Shown here piece by piece: positions 31,847 through 42,370 of a stretch of 64,000 nt of DNA. Below the pieces are notes generated by a model that saw only the letters and a list, made by a program, of their open reading frames with translations, did not search any database and was not told the origin of the DNA. Numbering within the stretch: position 1 is the first letter of the stretch; every line of letters starts with the position of its first letter. The DNA comes from Bathynomus jamesi (taxonomy: Eukaryota; Arthropoda; Malacostraca; Isopoda; Cirolanidae): NCBI GenBank assembly GCA_023014485.1, contig JAJOZX010001072.1, positions 455,001 through 519,000 on the forward strand. The letters are read 5' to 3'. The position numbers were made by a program, and so were the translations under genes.

Positions 31847-33144
31847 TAGTGATGTAGGTCACATCCGCATCCGCACCCGCATCCGCGGAACATCCGCACA
31901 TTTTCTCGCATCCGCATCCGCATCCGCACTTTGGACTGCGGATGTCGTGCGGATGTGGACCGTTGAGATAAAACGTCATTAATAAGCGGAAATTATCAAA
32001 TTCTACTATATTAATAGAACTAGTTCATTGTGCGCAAAAGTGATGCAAGCGACAAGACGAGAGGCTGTTCTTGTATGAAGTTACTCTCTTGCAACCTACT
32101 TAGATCCACGTTACAAAGCTAAGTTATTTTCACCTAGTACATTAGAACGAGTTAAATCATCACTTGGCAAAGCAGTTGAAGAGTTTCAATCTCTTGAATC
32201 TGTCGCTTCGCCACCCACCAAAAGAATAAAAGTTTCAGTGACAGAACCAACACCTTCAACAAGCAAATCTATCACAGAATCTCTCTCAGTTTCTTGAGTC
32301 AAGCAGCAATGACGAGACCTACGCGATGTCAAAAGATGTAGTAAAAATGATCGAGCGCTATCACCAAGAAAAACGCCTGGCTACATGTGACAATCCTATT
32401 AGTTGGTGGAAAAATACGCAGAATATCTATCCATACTTGAGTAAACTTGCAAGGAAACATTTAGCCTGTCCTCCAACAAACGTACCAAGCGAGAGATTAT
32501 TTAGCAGTGCTGGATTAATATATGATGAAAAGAGAAACAGACTGGCAGCAGAAAAGGCAGAAAAATTAATGTTCCTTAAGCATAACCTTCCTATAATTAA
32601 GTTTGAACATTAAACGATGAACATCTTAGTTTACTTTATTTTAATTACTCATTTATAAATATGCCTAATAAAATTTTAAACTTAATGTAAATAGTTATCA
32701 AGCTAATTAAAGATCTCTTTCTATAAGGGTGGAGGTTGGGGAAAGAGGACGGTGGGGTGCATTTGAGTTGGGTTCACGTCCCGCATCCTGGTAACACAAT
32801 TATGGTTTCTAATTGTGGCTGAAACTCAACAAAATATAATGAATTTATTTGCAGACGAATTCACTAATTGATTTCTATATTAGTTAGATGCTTGATATTA
32901 TTTTATATGTTCAGAGAAAAGTACAGCAATTATTGTACAATTAATCAATTATACTACATTATAGCTACAGCTCTCTCTATATAATAACTTATTATATACG
33001 TTAAACACAACAAATCTCGAATATATCCTAAAAAATAACGAAAATGTAGACATCCGCATCCGCATCCGCGGATGTTAAAATCAAACATCCGCATCCGCAT
33101 CCGCATCCGCGGATGTGAAAACAATGACATCCGCTACATCACTA
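31847..33144 (+). mobile_element. Non-autonomous hAT (1,298 bp), nested copy 1
   Basis: The termini are TAGTGATGTAG and CTACATCACTA. GTAGCCAC is duplicated at 31,839-31,846 and 33,145-33,152. Subterminal clusters of CATCCG/CGGATG repeats occur at both ends (about 31,860-31,950 and 33,050-33,135), a pattern typical of hAT transposase-binding regions. The second copy is at 42,686-44,858. Confidence 0.92.
32235..32613 (+). pseudogene. hAT transposase C-terminal (dimerisation) fragment
   Basis: Only the last part of a hAT transposase remains. The main open piece (32,326-32,613) contains NPISWWKNTQNIYPYLSKLA, then VPSERLFSSAGLIYDEKRN, the hATC dimerisation signature, and ends at TAA 32,613. A Ser/Thr-rich part (TEPTPSTSKSITES) precedes it in another frame. 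The catalytic domain is missing, so the element would need a helper transposase. Confidence 0.85.
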
Positions 33145-34373
33145 GTAGCCACCATGGCTAAGCAAAGACGAAAGACCAGAAAAAGTTCTGGTTCAAAGCT
33201 GAGTGATCTGGTGGGTCCAGGCAAGCAGTTATTTCCCACAGAAGTTCCAACCTGGAGAGCTGTGTTTCAGAGAGGAATCCTCCTCCAGGAAGAGAAGCTG
33301 TTTCTGGATGATATGAAGAGAGCTCAGTACCCTCTGCAAGATTTGGCTAAGGACTTGGCATCACTGGTACTGGCACAGTGGCGCAAAAGCAATGCCAAGT
33401 TCACTCCTCCTGTGATCATTCAAGAGAGATCCATTGCCAAGAAGATTCTTGTCAGGTGGAATGAAATGATTGACCTAGTGAATGGCAGAGTGAAGGCTGC
33501 AAAGAGAGAGAAGAGAATATCTGAACTTCATACATTGTTTGATATAACCTGCAGACATGATATCACTCTCTGTGGAACTGAAGCATCTGGTTGCTCTGGC
33601 TGTGCTGCTAGAGTTCATGTCAACTGTGACTGTCCTCTGCCTCAGAAGATTCCAAAGCTAGAGCTAGAGTGGCTCCATTACCAGAGGATCAAAACCTCAA
33701 AGGTTTCTGGCTTCCGGATGGCATCTGTTGATGTGAAAGAAACAGTGAAGCAGGTGAAGGCTGCTAAGAGGAAGGAAGAAGAAACAGAAAAGAGGAAGAA
33801 AAGGAGCTACTGCTTAGAGCTGGTGATGATGATGATGATGAGGTGACTTTCTTGCAAGAGTCTCCAGGCAGAGCAGCTCCTACTGCTGACAGATTTTTCC
33901 AGTACTGCACCAGGCACAAGCTCCAGTGTCAACACTGGCAAAGTTTCCACCTCTGCCAGGAGGAACTACATGGATATCTCAAACACTCCTGCAGCAGCCA
34001 TTGCAACTGGTTTCTTGCAAGATCTCATCAAAGCTGGCCATCTATCTGCTGATAAGGCATATCTAGCTGTTGACAGGATGAAGATGTGGAGGGGCAAGGA
34101 GTCTGTAATAGGTGCCTCGGTGGAGGCCCTGGAGAAAAGGACAGAGGGAGAGATCAAGGGAATTTTCTTTGATGGAAAACAAGATAAGAAGACAGATCAT
34201 GAGGTACAATGAAGAAACTGGCCGCTTCCATCCTGATATTACAACTGAAGAGCACTATAGTGTTACCTGGGAACCTGAGGGGAAGTATCTCTTCCATTGT
34301 ACACCAGAAGAACCCGAAGGAAATGAGAAACCTGCACTGAAGATAGCCCAGGCTCTGTTTGAGTCGGTCCCAG

Positions 34374-35394
34374 ACAATTGGTCCAATGACAGTTGGTTCA
34401 ATGACGATTGGTCCAATGCCGATTGGTCCAATCAAACAATTCGTCCAAGGGACCATTTTTCCAACGACGATTCGTCCAATCGGGCGTTAAATGGAATGAA
34501 GTTAAATGAAATTTAGAAAAAAACTTTATTTACAGAAACTGATATAATAATTATTTGAAATTACTTTGTTATTTATAAAGCATACTATAGCTAAAGGCTA
34601 CATATTACTTTGTTTATTTATAAAACATACTATAGCCAAAAGCTACATATTACTTTGTTTATTTATAAAACATACTATAGCTAAAAGCTACATATTAAAC
34701 TAAAAGCATAAAGCATACTTATTAACTAAGAGAAAAATGCAGTATCAGGTATTCAGTAAAGCCTATGGTGGTAATGCTAATATTTTTAGTAAGAGACAAC
34801 CTTGGTTTTCTACTACAGATAGATTTGTTAATTATGGCGATTTAATATTTGGAAATACTGGTGGTGTACAGAAGTATAATAATACTAATCCTTCTTTTTA
34901 TTTGAAACAAACTTATTATATTGCTTTCAAAGGTTTTATTGGTATGTAATAAATGAAAAATGTTTATAATGTCGTATTTACCCTTTACATTAGTTTGTTC
35001 CTTGTTCCAGCTGCCCAGGCATGGTGGGTACAGTTCCTCCACACACTTATCCCATTGTATAATTTAGGTCTCGGGGGTACGGGGGCGGAGCCCCCGTATA
35101 GACAACGTACCTCTACATTACGGTGCATAGGGTTTTTCCTTTCCTCTTTCGGATAACACTATTTCGCACACACGCCGCTTCATGGGTTTCACAAAAGCAG
35201 TTGTAAAGGGAAAAGAGATGTGACTCTTATGAAATCTAACACAGTAATGTTGTAAGTCGAACCCCAACATTTCCACGTAAACTGTTGGTTTTAAGCTATA
35301 CTCGTCGTTGTATACACTACCAGTTGGACCAATCGGTATTGGACCAATCATTATTGGACCAATCGTCATTGGACCAATTGTCAATGGACCAATC
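34374..35394. mobile_element. Foldback element with arrays of ATTGGTCCAAT (about 1.0 kb)
   Basis: The left end has repeated (G)ATTGGTCCAATGAC-type units of about 15 bp (34,376-34,490). The right end has the same units inverted (35,322-35,394). The transposase reading frame enters and leaves at matching Val-Pro codons, GTCCCA and GTACCA, a possible 6-bp TSD with one mismatch. The interior has a tandem repeat (see next entry) and GGGGGCGGAGCCCCC near 35,080. No coding region is convincing. Confidence 0.7.
34564..34700. repeat. Three-copy tandem repeat of about 57 bp
   Basis: Unit TACTTTGTTTATTTATAAAA plus CATACTATAGCTAAAAGCTA, repeated from about 34,564 to 34,697 inside the foldback. Confidence 0.75.
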
Positions 35395-37640
35395 GTACCA
35401 AATGCGTTTGAGTGGATTAGTGCTCATGGTGCTAAATATACTATTGTGGTTCTTGGTGGTGACTCCACCAACACAAACACAGGACCTGATGGAGGAGCCA
35501 TCACTCACTTGGAGAGACTGCTAGGTGACAAGAGTCACTGGCTGATATGCCAGTTGCATATTAATGAAATCAGCCTCAGGCACATGATCATCAAGCTTGA
35601 TGGTCCCTACATGCACAAGTCTGGGTTCATTGGGGCTCAATAGGAAAACTTTTGGAGAAGATCAATGACATGCCTGTCAACTTTAGCTTCAAGGCTCTGC
35701 CAGGAGAAGATATAATTGAACTGCCAGAAGACATTGTACAGAACCTTAGCACTGACCAGAAGAACTGCTACATACTGATCAAAGCTCTCAAGACAGGAGA
35801 TTTGAGCAAGGAAGTTGCTGGTCTGAAGTGTGACCCACTGAATCAGTCACGCTGGCTGACTACAGGTGAGGCTCTGTTGATGCTGTGGATGAGGCAGCAT
35901 GGTCTGAAGGGGGAGGTGTTGAAGAAGCTGGAGGTGCTGCTGAAGTTCTGCCTGGACTTCTACTTCAAGATTTATTTTGAGATCAAGGTGAAGCACCACA
36001 TGAGGTATGGACCTCACCATATTGTGACCGCTCTGACCCTGCTGAGAAACCAGACCTCTGAAGTCAGGAACATAATCACTGACTTCAGAACATATCATGC
36101 TCACAGTGAGAACCTCATTGCCTCTCTCCTGTGCAGTGAAGATGAGGAGGAGAGGGCATGGGGGGGTTGAAATGATCAAGAAGATCAGAGGTAAGTCTGA
36201 GTATGGAGACAGGAGTCTGAGAACTCATAGAAACCCTAAACTGAATTTTGATGCCACTTCTCCAATTACTCTGATTAATTGGGATAAGAAGAAACTGTAT
36301 GAGCCACTCTTCACTTGTAAGATGTCAAGGGGAGAAGTTGAGGAGCTTCTCAGGTCTCCACTTGAAGTTGAGAACTTCTCAGTTCACAATCAAAGCTGTG
36401 AAAGCGCAGTCCAGGAAGTTTCAGCTGAGCTGCAGCTCATGCAGTGTATGGGCAAGAGAGAAGAGATGGTTTTGTTCGTGCTAGGATCAATCACAGAGAA
36501 TTGTTGACAGTTTTCAAGTCAAAGCAAGATATTATGAACATGTTTTAGAGCCTCAGCCTCAGTGATGCCTAAAAGAAAATAAATAAAAATTGGTGGAGGC
36601 GTTTCTAAAAAAAAGAAAATGCAAGACCAAGAAAGAACAACAAAAAGATTCCGTCTGATGAAGAGAACAGCCGCGAAATGTGGTGTATAGGAGACTAAAA
36701 ATAATACAATTCCTTAGTTTTGGGCCATTTTGGGTGATTTTGGTTATTTTAGGGGTTATGAACCACTTTGGCTGATCCTAAATGGGTCCAAGCCTGCCCC
36801 TAGAAATGATTAAGGGTATATGTGAACAATATGGAACATATGGAGGTCATTTGAAGCTACCAAGTCTTTGAAATTGGCCAAAAACCTCATTTTTCAACAA
36901 AAAAGTGTGATTTTGAACACTTAAATGCGATTTTTCGCAAACGTTGCTGAAGACGAACCCCTCCTAAAATTCAATTTTACTGTACATAGGAATACATACA
37001 GCCAATCTTGAAATTCCAAGTTTTTCAATATTCGACCTGAGCATGATACACCCTAGCGTACTGTCCTGAGTGGGGTTACAATGTATTACACTACAGTAGT
37101 AACACTAGGCCCGGGCCGCTATGGTGCGGCTGAGGATGTTGTGAGAGATTTAAACGTAAGCTTAAAAAGCTCGAATCTTACGGCTGATTTAGTATACAAA
37201 ATCGTAAGAAAAGATCCCCATGCATATACTCTGATCCTAAAAACACAGACTAACAGAAATATTAAAGACAAAAGAGTGCTCAAAATTATAACCGATGACC
37301 GATATGGAGCTGCCATCCAAAGAGATATCTTTCACGAGACAACATGATTTGTCCAGCCTAATGTATCAGTTGAAATTGGAGAAATTGAGTGATGTCTATA
37401 CACCTCCAGACATGTGCTATATTTACAGCAATATAGTGGAGCACAAGTTTGTTGGGGATACCCAGGCACGCCTGCTGCGCATTGCTCACATACCCAACCA
37501 TAGAGGGAAGAGCTTGAGCATTAAATATGACAAACCTATTAACGAATATCTCAATATATATAAGAACGATTGACTGAAAAATTTCCCATTCGGTGATGGG
37601 AGCTTAACAGTGAAGCTGCACTTTCGACGCACTGAGTTTT

Positions 37641-38010
37641 ATGGAACGAAAACCTTTCACAGTCTATCGAGGTGTGAGATACCAGCGTGGTAGTGGGTTT
37701 GGGTCCATTTTTTCAACGATACTACGCACGGCTGTCCCCTTGCTGAAGAGGGGGCGCCAGATACCTCAGGAAGAAAGCGCTACAATCAGGTCTTAACACG
37801 GCAGAAGACATAATGGCGGGGGCTAACCCTAAAGAAGCTCTAAAGAAAAACTTAAAGCGTACACGGGACGAAATCATCAAAGGTGCAAAGAGAAAAATGC
37901 GTGGTGGTGGGAAGAAGAAGAGGACTGTCCGGAAGAAGGGATTACCAATACGTGGCATTAAACGTAAAAGGACATCAAAACATCAAAAAAGGAGTGTTCT
38001 AAGCGACTGA
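37641..38010 (+). pseudogene. Small basic Polinton core-like protein, one frameshift
   Basis: ATG 37,641 opens a frame with a Gly-rich start (YQRGSGFGSIFSTILRTAVP), followed by LLKRG. The frame shifts near 37,752, and the rest runs to TGA 38,008-38,010 with a Lys/Arg-rich tail (KRKMRGGGKKKRTVRKKGL). Polintons carry such a small basic protein just before the capsid gene; a DNA-condensing or minor virion role is likely by analogy with adenovirus core proteins. It overlaps the end of the preceding gene by up to 53 bp. Confidence 0.6.
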
Positions 38011-38054
38011 AACCTATGGCTGGCCATTTTTTTAGCTGATATAAGCTAAGGATA

Positions 38055-39408
38055 TTGCTCTCACGAATCATAGGCTGTTTACTAATTGTCGAGAGAGGTG
38101 GCACTATTTCTGACTCGTCGTCATGGCACGCTTCATCCATCCGTGTAGTTCACAGTATTGTAAATCGGAGCTGTCCCTTTTTGACATGCCCCCCAACTCA
38201 AGTTTCTATTGAGCACAGTGACTTTATTACAATTAATCTGTTAAACACAATTAGTTCCCCGAGTGCTCCAATAGAATTCGTGATACCCAGCTCAGGCCCT
38301 TACTTTTATGACCCAAGCTGTGTGCACATGTGCGCTAAACTACGAATAACCCATTCTGATGGAACGGACTGTGATGACAAATATGCTGTATAGCCTGAAA
38401 CAAACCTCCTGCACTCCATATTCAACCAGTGTGACGTATATTTAAATCAGTCAACATATCGGCAGGAACGGGTACTATCCGCTACGAGCCTATCTTGAAA
38501 ATTCGCTGAACTTTTCCAAAGAAGCGAAGGATACCTTTTTGACTGCCAAGGGCTATTATCAGACTAGAGACGAAAGTAGTATAAAGGACATATTTAAAAA
38601 TTCTAAAAAGAAGATATACGAATGTTTTGGGCGCCTGCATACAGACTTCACATTCCAGGAGAATTGCTTGTGAATGGGATCGATATGAAAATAAAGCTCA
38701 CCCACGCGAATCCTGAGATTTGTTTAAATCTGGGAGCTGATCAAGAAGAGGGTGCAAAGCCCGTTGTGATTCATATTATGGAAACATACCTTCGCGTACG
38801 CCGTGTGAAATTAAGTTCGCCTAAACAAATAGAAATTGAGAAAAATTTAATACATGCCACAGTAAAATACCCAATAACAGAGTACAGATAAAACTATACA
38901 CGGTGCCAGCAGGATTGGCCTCGAAACAGATAGAAAACATGGCCCTGGGAGTTCTACGTAAAAGGTTATTAATTGGAATGCAGAAACACACATCGGTGAA
39001 TGGAAAATATAAAAAGAACTTTAAATTCGAGAATTTCGGCCTTAAAAATATAACTCTATACCTCAATAGCGTTGCACTGGGCGGAGCAACGGATACGGAT
39101 TATTCATCAGACGCTGTGTTCCCGCTTTGAGCGAGAATCTGGCCCATATTGGCGGTGGTTGTGATGAGCTTGGGATTGGGGTAACGCAGAAAGAATTCAT
39201 CGATCAATTTAACCTTTATCCGTTTGACATCACACCTGATTTATTTGCTAGTGTAAATACACGCTTAAGTCTACAACAAAGTGGAAATATCTCAGTCAGA
39301 TTGGAATTCGCCATGCCGACAGACGCACCTATTAGTATACTAGTATGCCTCGAATCACAAGCCCTAACAGAAACTGCCAGATTTAGGGGCGTTGTCACTG
39401 ACTTTTGA
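38055..39408 (+). pseudogene. Polinton double-jelly-roll major capsid protein, frameshifted
   Basis: Four pieces in three frames cover a capsid-like protein: 38,055-38,393 (FLTCPPTQVSIEHSDF, SSPSAPIEFVIPSSGPYF), then 38,622-38,891 (LLVNGIDMKIKL), then 38,903-39,130 (VPAGLASKQIENMALG, LRKRLLIGMQKH) and 39,127-39,408 (YPFDITPDLFAS, SGNISVRLEFAMP). The order and blocks fit Polinton/adintovirus major capsid proteins (double jelly-roll fold). No ATG is obvious at the 5' end, and at least three frameshifts prevent expression. The protease gene begins 1 bp after its stop. Confidence 0.82.
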
Positions 39409-39409
39409 A

Positions 39410-39772
39410 ATGGACGCGAATACACTTCAGAGAGTAATGAATAGTGAACGAATCACGCTCTCCAAATTTATCGGTGTGTTTGCGAAGAATGAAACATTGA
39501 AATTGCCAACTACGAGAAAATGCGGCGGACTTACAATAAACACGGATGTTATTGGTGGTGAAGGGATTCATTGTATAGCTATGTACTTTGAAAATAGAGA
39601 CCGCCTGTACTATTTTAATTCACTCGTGACTCATCCATGGAATGACGTTATTATTGTAAAATTTCTCAAACAGCTACACATTCCCGAAATTGTCTGGAAT
39701 CCTTACAGAGTCCAGGGAGACTTTAGTAACGTATGTGTCTCTGGCACATATCACGTGGAAAGGAATTTATAA
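39410..39772 (+). pseudogene. Adenain-like cysteine protease of the Polinton, truncated
   Basis: ATG 39,410 follows the capsid stop by 1 bp. The 120-residue product begins MDANTLQRVM and has FIGVFAKNE, then GIHCIAMYF (catalytic His position), YYFNSLVTHP (Asn where Asp/Glu is usual) and FSNVCVSGTYHV (catalytic Cys position, lacking the usual CG). Such proteases process virion proteins and are normally around 180-220 residues; this one stops soon after the Cys, so the C-terminus is lost or frameshifted. It marks the last recognisable Polinton gene. Confidence 0.72.
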
Positions 39773-40386
39773 TATTTTTTAAATTATTCGACCCGTGTCA
39801 CATTCAGCGAAATGACGAAATAGCATGCAGACAGATAAAAAAAGGTTCCCGTTTGTGCGCACTCGATGTATTATGTAAAGTTTAACCTGTATATAAAATG
39901 AATAATTGGATCAATATTGTCTCCAATAATATTAGTTTGTGTATTCTGTAGCTTATTTAAAATGCAACGGAAACTAATTCTGTAACTAATTTAAGATGGA
40001 TATAAAAAATTGCACTATTTCATAAAACATGATTTCTATCATTTAATGAATTGATGAAAATACACTGCGTCTTCTTACCCGAAACACTTGAAAAAGAAAA
40101 AAGCTCTTACCCGAAACACAAGGAAAAAAGCTTACATTATTTCGTTGATGATGTGACAATCGCTGGGTTGACTGCGCGGCAAACCTTCTACCTCTGTATA
40201 TAGGTTACTGTCCACGACATGCGTTTCTTCAAAGCTATAACGAAAATTAGCTATAACACGAGTCAGTTCCTCATCGGACCTTTAAGGAGAAAGGATAATT
40301 TTAAATTAGTTTGATTAGTTCATACATTTTTGTAAATCTTTTTTAATTAAAAACCCATTTGCTTTTCATCAAAAACACATGCATAG

Positions 40387-40437
<51 letters not shown>

Positions 40438-40652
40438 CTGAAGAGAGTTACAAGGAGTTACAGGACTTTAACATAATTATTAATTAGTTATTACTAATGC
40501 AAACTAATCTATATTTAAAAAATGAGGATACCTGTTATTTTGATGAAGCATTTTACGACAAAATGTAATGAGATGAAAATAAATTACTACAACCCCTCCA
40601 TATATATATATATATATATATAAATTTTCATATATATATATATATATACATA
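39773..40652. other. AT-rich spacer; possible small minus-strand exon; microsatellites
   Basis: No clear gene. On the minus strand about 49 codons are open from about 40,283 to TAA at 40,134 (SDEELTRVIANFRYSFEETH, ending CHIINEIM), preceded by TTCTCCTTAAAG, which resembles a splice acceptor. It may be a terminal exon or a Polinton accessory remnant. GCTCTTACCCGAAACAC-type units are duplicated near 40,080-40,120. (CA)n/(TA)n lies at about 40,390-40,437 and (TA)n at about 40,605-40,650. Confidence 0.35.
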
Positions 40653-41420
40653 CAGGCCCGGATTTAGCTATAGGCGAACTAGGCGATCGCCTAGGGCCTC
40701 GCGCCAAAGGGGGCCTCGCTCAAGCCGTTTTGCGCGTTCTGTCCTGATATTTCTTGATCCGAATTGTTTCAGTTTTATGAGAGAAAGATACAAAAGAGGC
40801 GGAGCTTGTGATGTCATTGAAACCGTTGCTTCGTTATCGGCGTGGACCGGCGTGGTTCCACCATGTCTCAAGCGAGATTGCAATCATTAGCTATGTTATC
40901 AATAGAAAACGATATAACAAATTCATTAGATTATTCTCAATTAATTGAAGAGTTTAGCTCGAAGAAAAGTAGAAAAGCATTGCTGTAATATTCAAGGAGC
41001 ATCTGAACCAAATATTAAAGCATTAATATTTAGCCTGATAAGTCGATCGCTCACTATTATAAAAAATGAAATGTCAATATCTCTTATACATCACATATGA
41101 AAAACGTTTGTATACTATGGAAAGTCATTACCTATATTATATAAATCTTAGAAATCATTGTCTTATATTTTCGATAAATCTTGATTCATATTATAATTTA
41201 TACTTATTTGTATGGTTTATTTATATTTCTTATACAATTTCCATGCGTGATTATTTTGGTTTGGTTTAATTTTTAAGTGCTAGCATAGTTCTGTCTATGC
41301 GGGATTCTAATATTGCTGGTATAGTACCGATAATTAAGTCCATATTTTCATATATATAGGCCTAGGGCCTCGCAATTTCTAGATCTGCCTAGGGCCTCGC
41401 AACTTCTAGATCCGGCCCTT
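40653..41420. mobile_element. GC-ended hAT-type MITE (CAGGCCCGGATTTA)
   Basis: The left end CAGGCCCGGATTTAGC and the inverted right end TAGATCCGGCCCTT enclose AT-rich DNA. CCTAGGGCCTCGC units occur near both ends (40,690 and 41,362-41,401). This is a common arthropod MITE layout. I saw no matching 8-bp TSD, so the exact limits are uncertain. No coding potential. Confidence 0.5.
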
Positions 41421-41498
41421 ACAATCTGTACGCCTCATTGGTAATCCTTTAAGGTTTTAATTTTTAATTTTTTATTATTTTTACTTCTCTGTTTATTG

Positions 41499-41531
<33 letters not shown>

Positions 41532-41552
41532 TTGTATATATAGATATGTATG

Positions 41553-41585
<33 letters not shown>

Positions 41586-41770
41586 ATGTATGTTATTTAT
41601 TTTTTCTTTTTTTCTTTCTGTAACCTATATATAGGCTTAACCTTTTTATATACTTCAGTGTTCCTGAGGATGTCATTAGACGAAAGCGCTTGAGCACCAT
41701 TTTGTGTTTCCTTTCCTTCGTGGTTTTATTCATCATAAATATTTTTCACGTGTTACCTTCGTGAAATAAT

Positions 41771-41790
<20 letters not shown>
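41421..41790. repeat. Dispersed repeat, copy A, with internal (TATG)n/(TG)n
   Basis: Begins ACAATCTGTACGCCTCATTG, has (TATG)n at about 41,505-41,590, then GTTCCTGAGGATGTCATTAG near 41,661 and CGTGGTTTTATTCATCATA near 41,720, ending in (TA)n. Copies occur at 42,590-42,685 (3' part only) and at 44,931-46,560 (split by a LINE). Possibly the 3' end of a Penelope-like or SINE-like retroelement. Confidence 0.6.
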
Positions 41791-41799
<9 letters not shown>

Positions 41800-41805
<6 letters not shown>

Positions 41806-41935
41806 AGAGAGAGAGAGAGAGAGAGAATGAAGCTGGTAGTCGTATGAGGTGCAAAGAGACCAGACCCCGCAACATTCTCTGAGAGGATGAATCTGGTAGT
41901 CGTATGAGGTGCAAAGAGACTAACAATATTTATTT
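41800..41935. repeat. (GA)n and a two-copy tandem repeat of about 65 bp
   Basis: (GA)n at about 41,805-41,827 is followed by two units containing CTGGTAGTCGTATGAGGTGC, at about 41,831 and 41,892. Confidence 0.7.
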
Positions 41936-42370
41936 TAAATTATAATACTCTATATCGGTGTTTTACCTGAATAAATTATAGATATGTGCCTTAAGGATTA
42001 ATAAAAGGTTATTCATTTCAATGTTGCAGTTTGCTGTATAATATAATAATGAGATGTAAGCAGTGAAAATAAATCTGCGGAGAGAATAAGCCAAATATGA
42101 TAAAGACACACCTTCATTATTCGTGAAGGTGACCAGTCTGGACTTCAATGCCCAAAGCCTGGGTCCGTTACATCGGTGTTACGACATCTGATTGGCACAC
42201 ACATATAACATAGTCCGCCCAGTTACATTGACAGTCGATCAACAAACTTACGAATCGGCTATTAGTCTTCTGGGGGTAGTGGTTACAATTGGGAATCATG
42301 CATATAAGAGGGAGTATTTTCAGCTGAAACTCTCAGCAGTTATTTTCACCAGTCAATAAACACACGCATC

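Larger units (their letters stand above)
33154..36507 (+). pseudogene. Transposase of the large hAT-like element, fragmented
   Basis: ATG 33,154 sits in GCCACCATGG. The first piece (to 33,846) is basic (MAKQRRKTRKSSGSKL) with a Cys cluster (CRHDITLCGTEASGCSGC) typical of a zinc region. A frameshift at a (GAT)n run near 33,825 breaks it. Later pieces carry AAAIATGFLQDLIKAGHLSA (near 33,985), EHYSVTWEPEGKYLFHC (near 34,245), then the foldback, then VVLGGDSTNTNTGPDGG (near 35,450, catalytic-Asp-like D-x-T-x-x-N-T-G) and WLICQLHINEISLRH. The last pieces (35,652-36,507) include VTALTLLRNQTSEVRN. This DxTxxNTG family is a multicopy arthropod mobile-element protein; RNase-H-like catalysis is inferred. 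Several frameshifts make it inactive. Confidence 0.75.
31537..37055 (+). mobile_element. hAT-like DNA transposon (5.5 kb) inside the Polinton
   Basis: The inverted ends are TAGGTGTATCATGCTCA (31,537) and TGAGCATGATACACCCTA (37,055), with further pairing over 100 bp including GTATGTATTCCTATGT. GCGTACTG is duplicated at 31,529-31,536 and 37,056-37,063: an 8-bp TSD and TA-G termini, as in hAT elements. It contains a transposase pseudogene, a smaller hAT (31,847-33,144) and a foldback (about 34,374-35,394). Confidence 0.88.
31277..37693 (+). pseudogene. Polinton minor-capsid/penton-like protein, split by a hAT-like transposon
   Basis: ATG 31,277 starts MVPNHIYITLP. One frameshift near 31,330 leads into the block ELHGPIELGRDTYEVGICEI. 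The coding sequence stops at 31,536, where the 5.5-kb transposon (31,537-37,055) sits, and resumes after the duplicated 8 bp at 37,056-37,063. If the transposon and one TSD copy are ignored, the frame is continuous across the joint. The right part has TLGPGRYGAAEDVV, and a second piece from 37,295 has YIYSNIVEHKFVGDTQ and a final LTVKLHFRR. This protein family accompanies the capsid gene in Polintons and is taken to be a minor capsid (penton-type) component. It ends in, or just before, the start of the next gene (ATG 37,641). Confidence 0.72.
18948..39772. mobile_element. Polinton/Maverick element (decayed, with nested insertions)
   Basis: The gene set is diagnostic: protein-primed family B DNA polymerase (minus), then packaging ATPase, integrase, minor-capsid-like, core-like, double-jelly-roll capsid and adenain-like protease (plus). 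Removing nested insertions (LINE 23,840-27,527; hAT-like 31,537-37,055) leaves about 11.5 kb, short of the usual 15-20 kb. The limits given are those of the outermost coding stretches. I could not find terminal inverted repeats or a 6-bp TSD, so the termini may be deleted or lie a little outside. Every gene has a frameshift, stop or missing motif. Confidence 0.85.

Noticed and set aside
18840..40400. Polinton terminal inverted repeats
   Set aside because: Comparing 18.84-19.3 kb with 39.77-40.4 kb by eye gave no convincing inverted match, so no termini are claimed.
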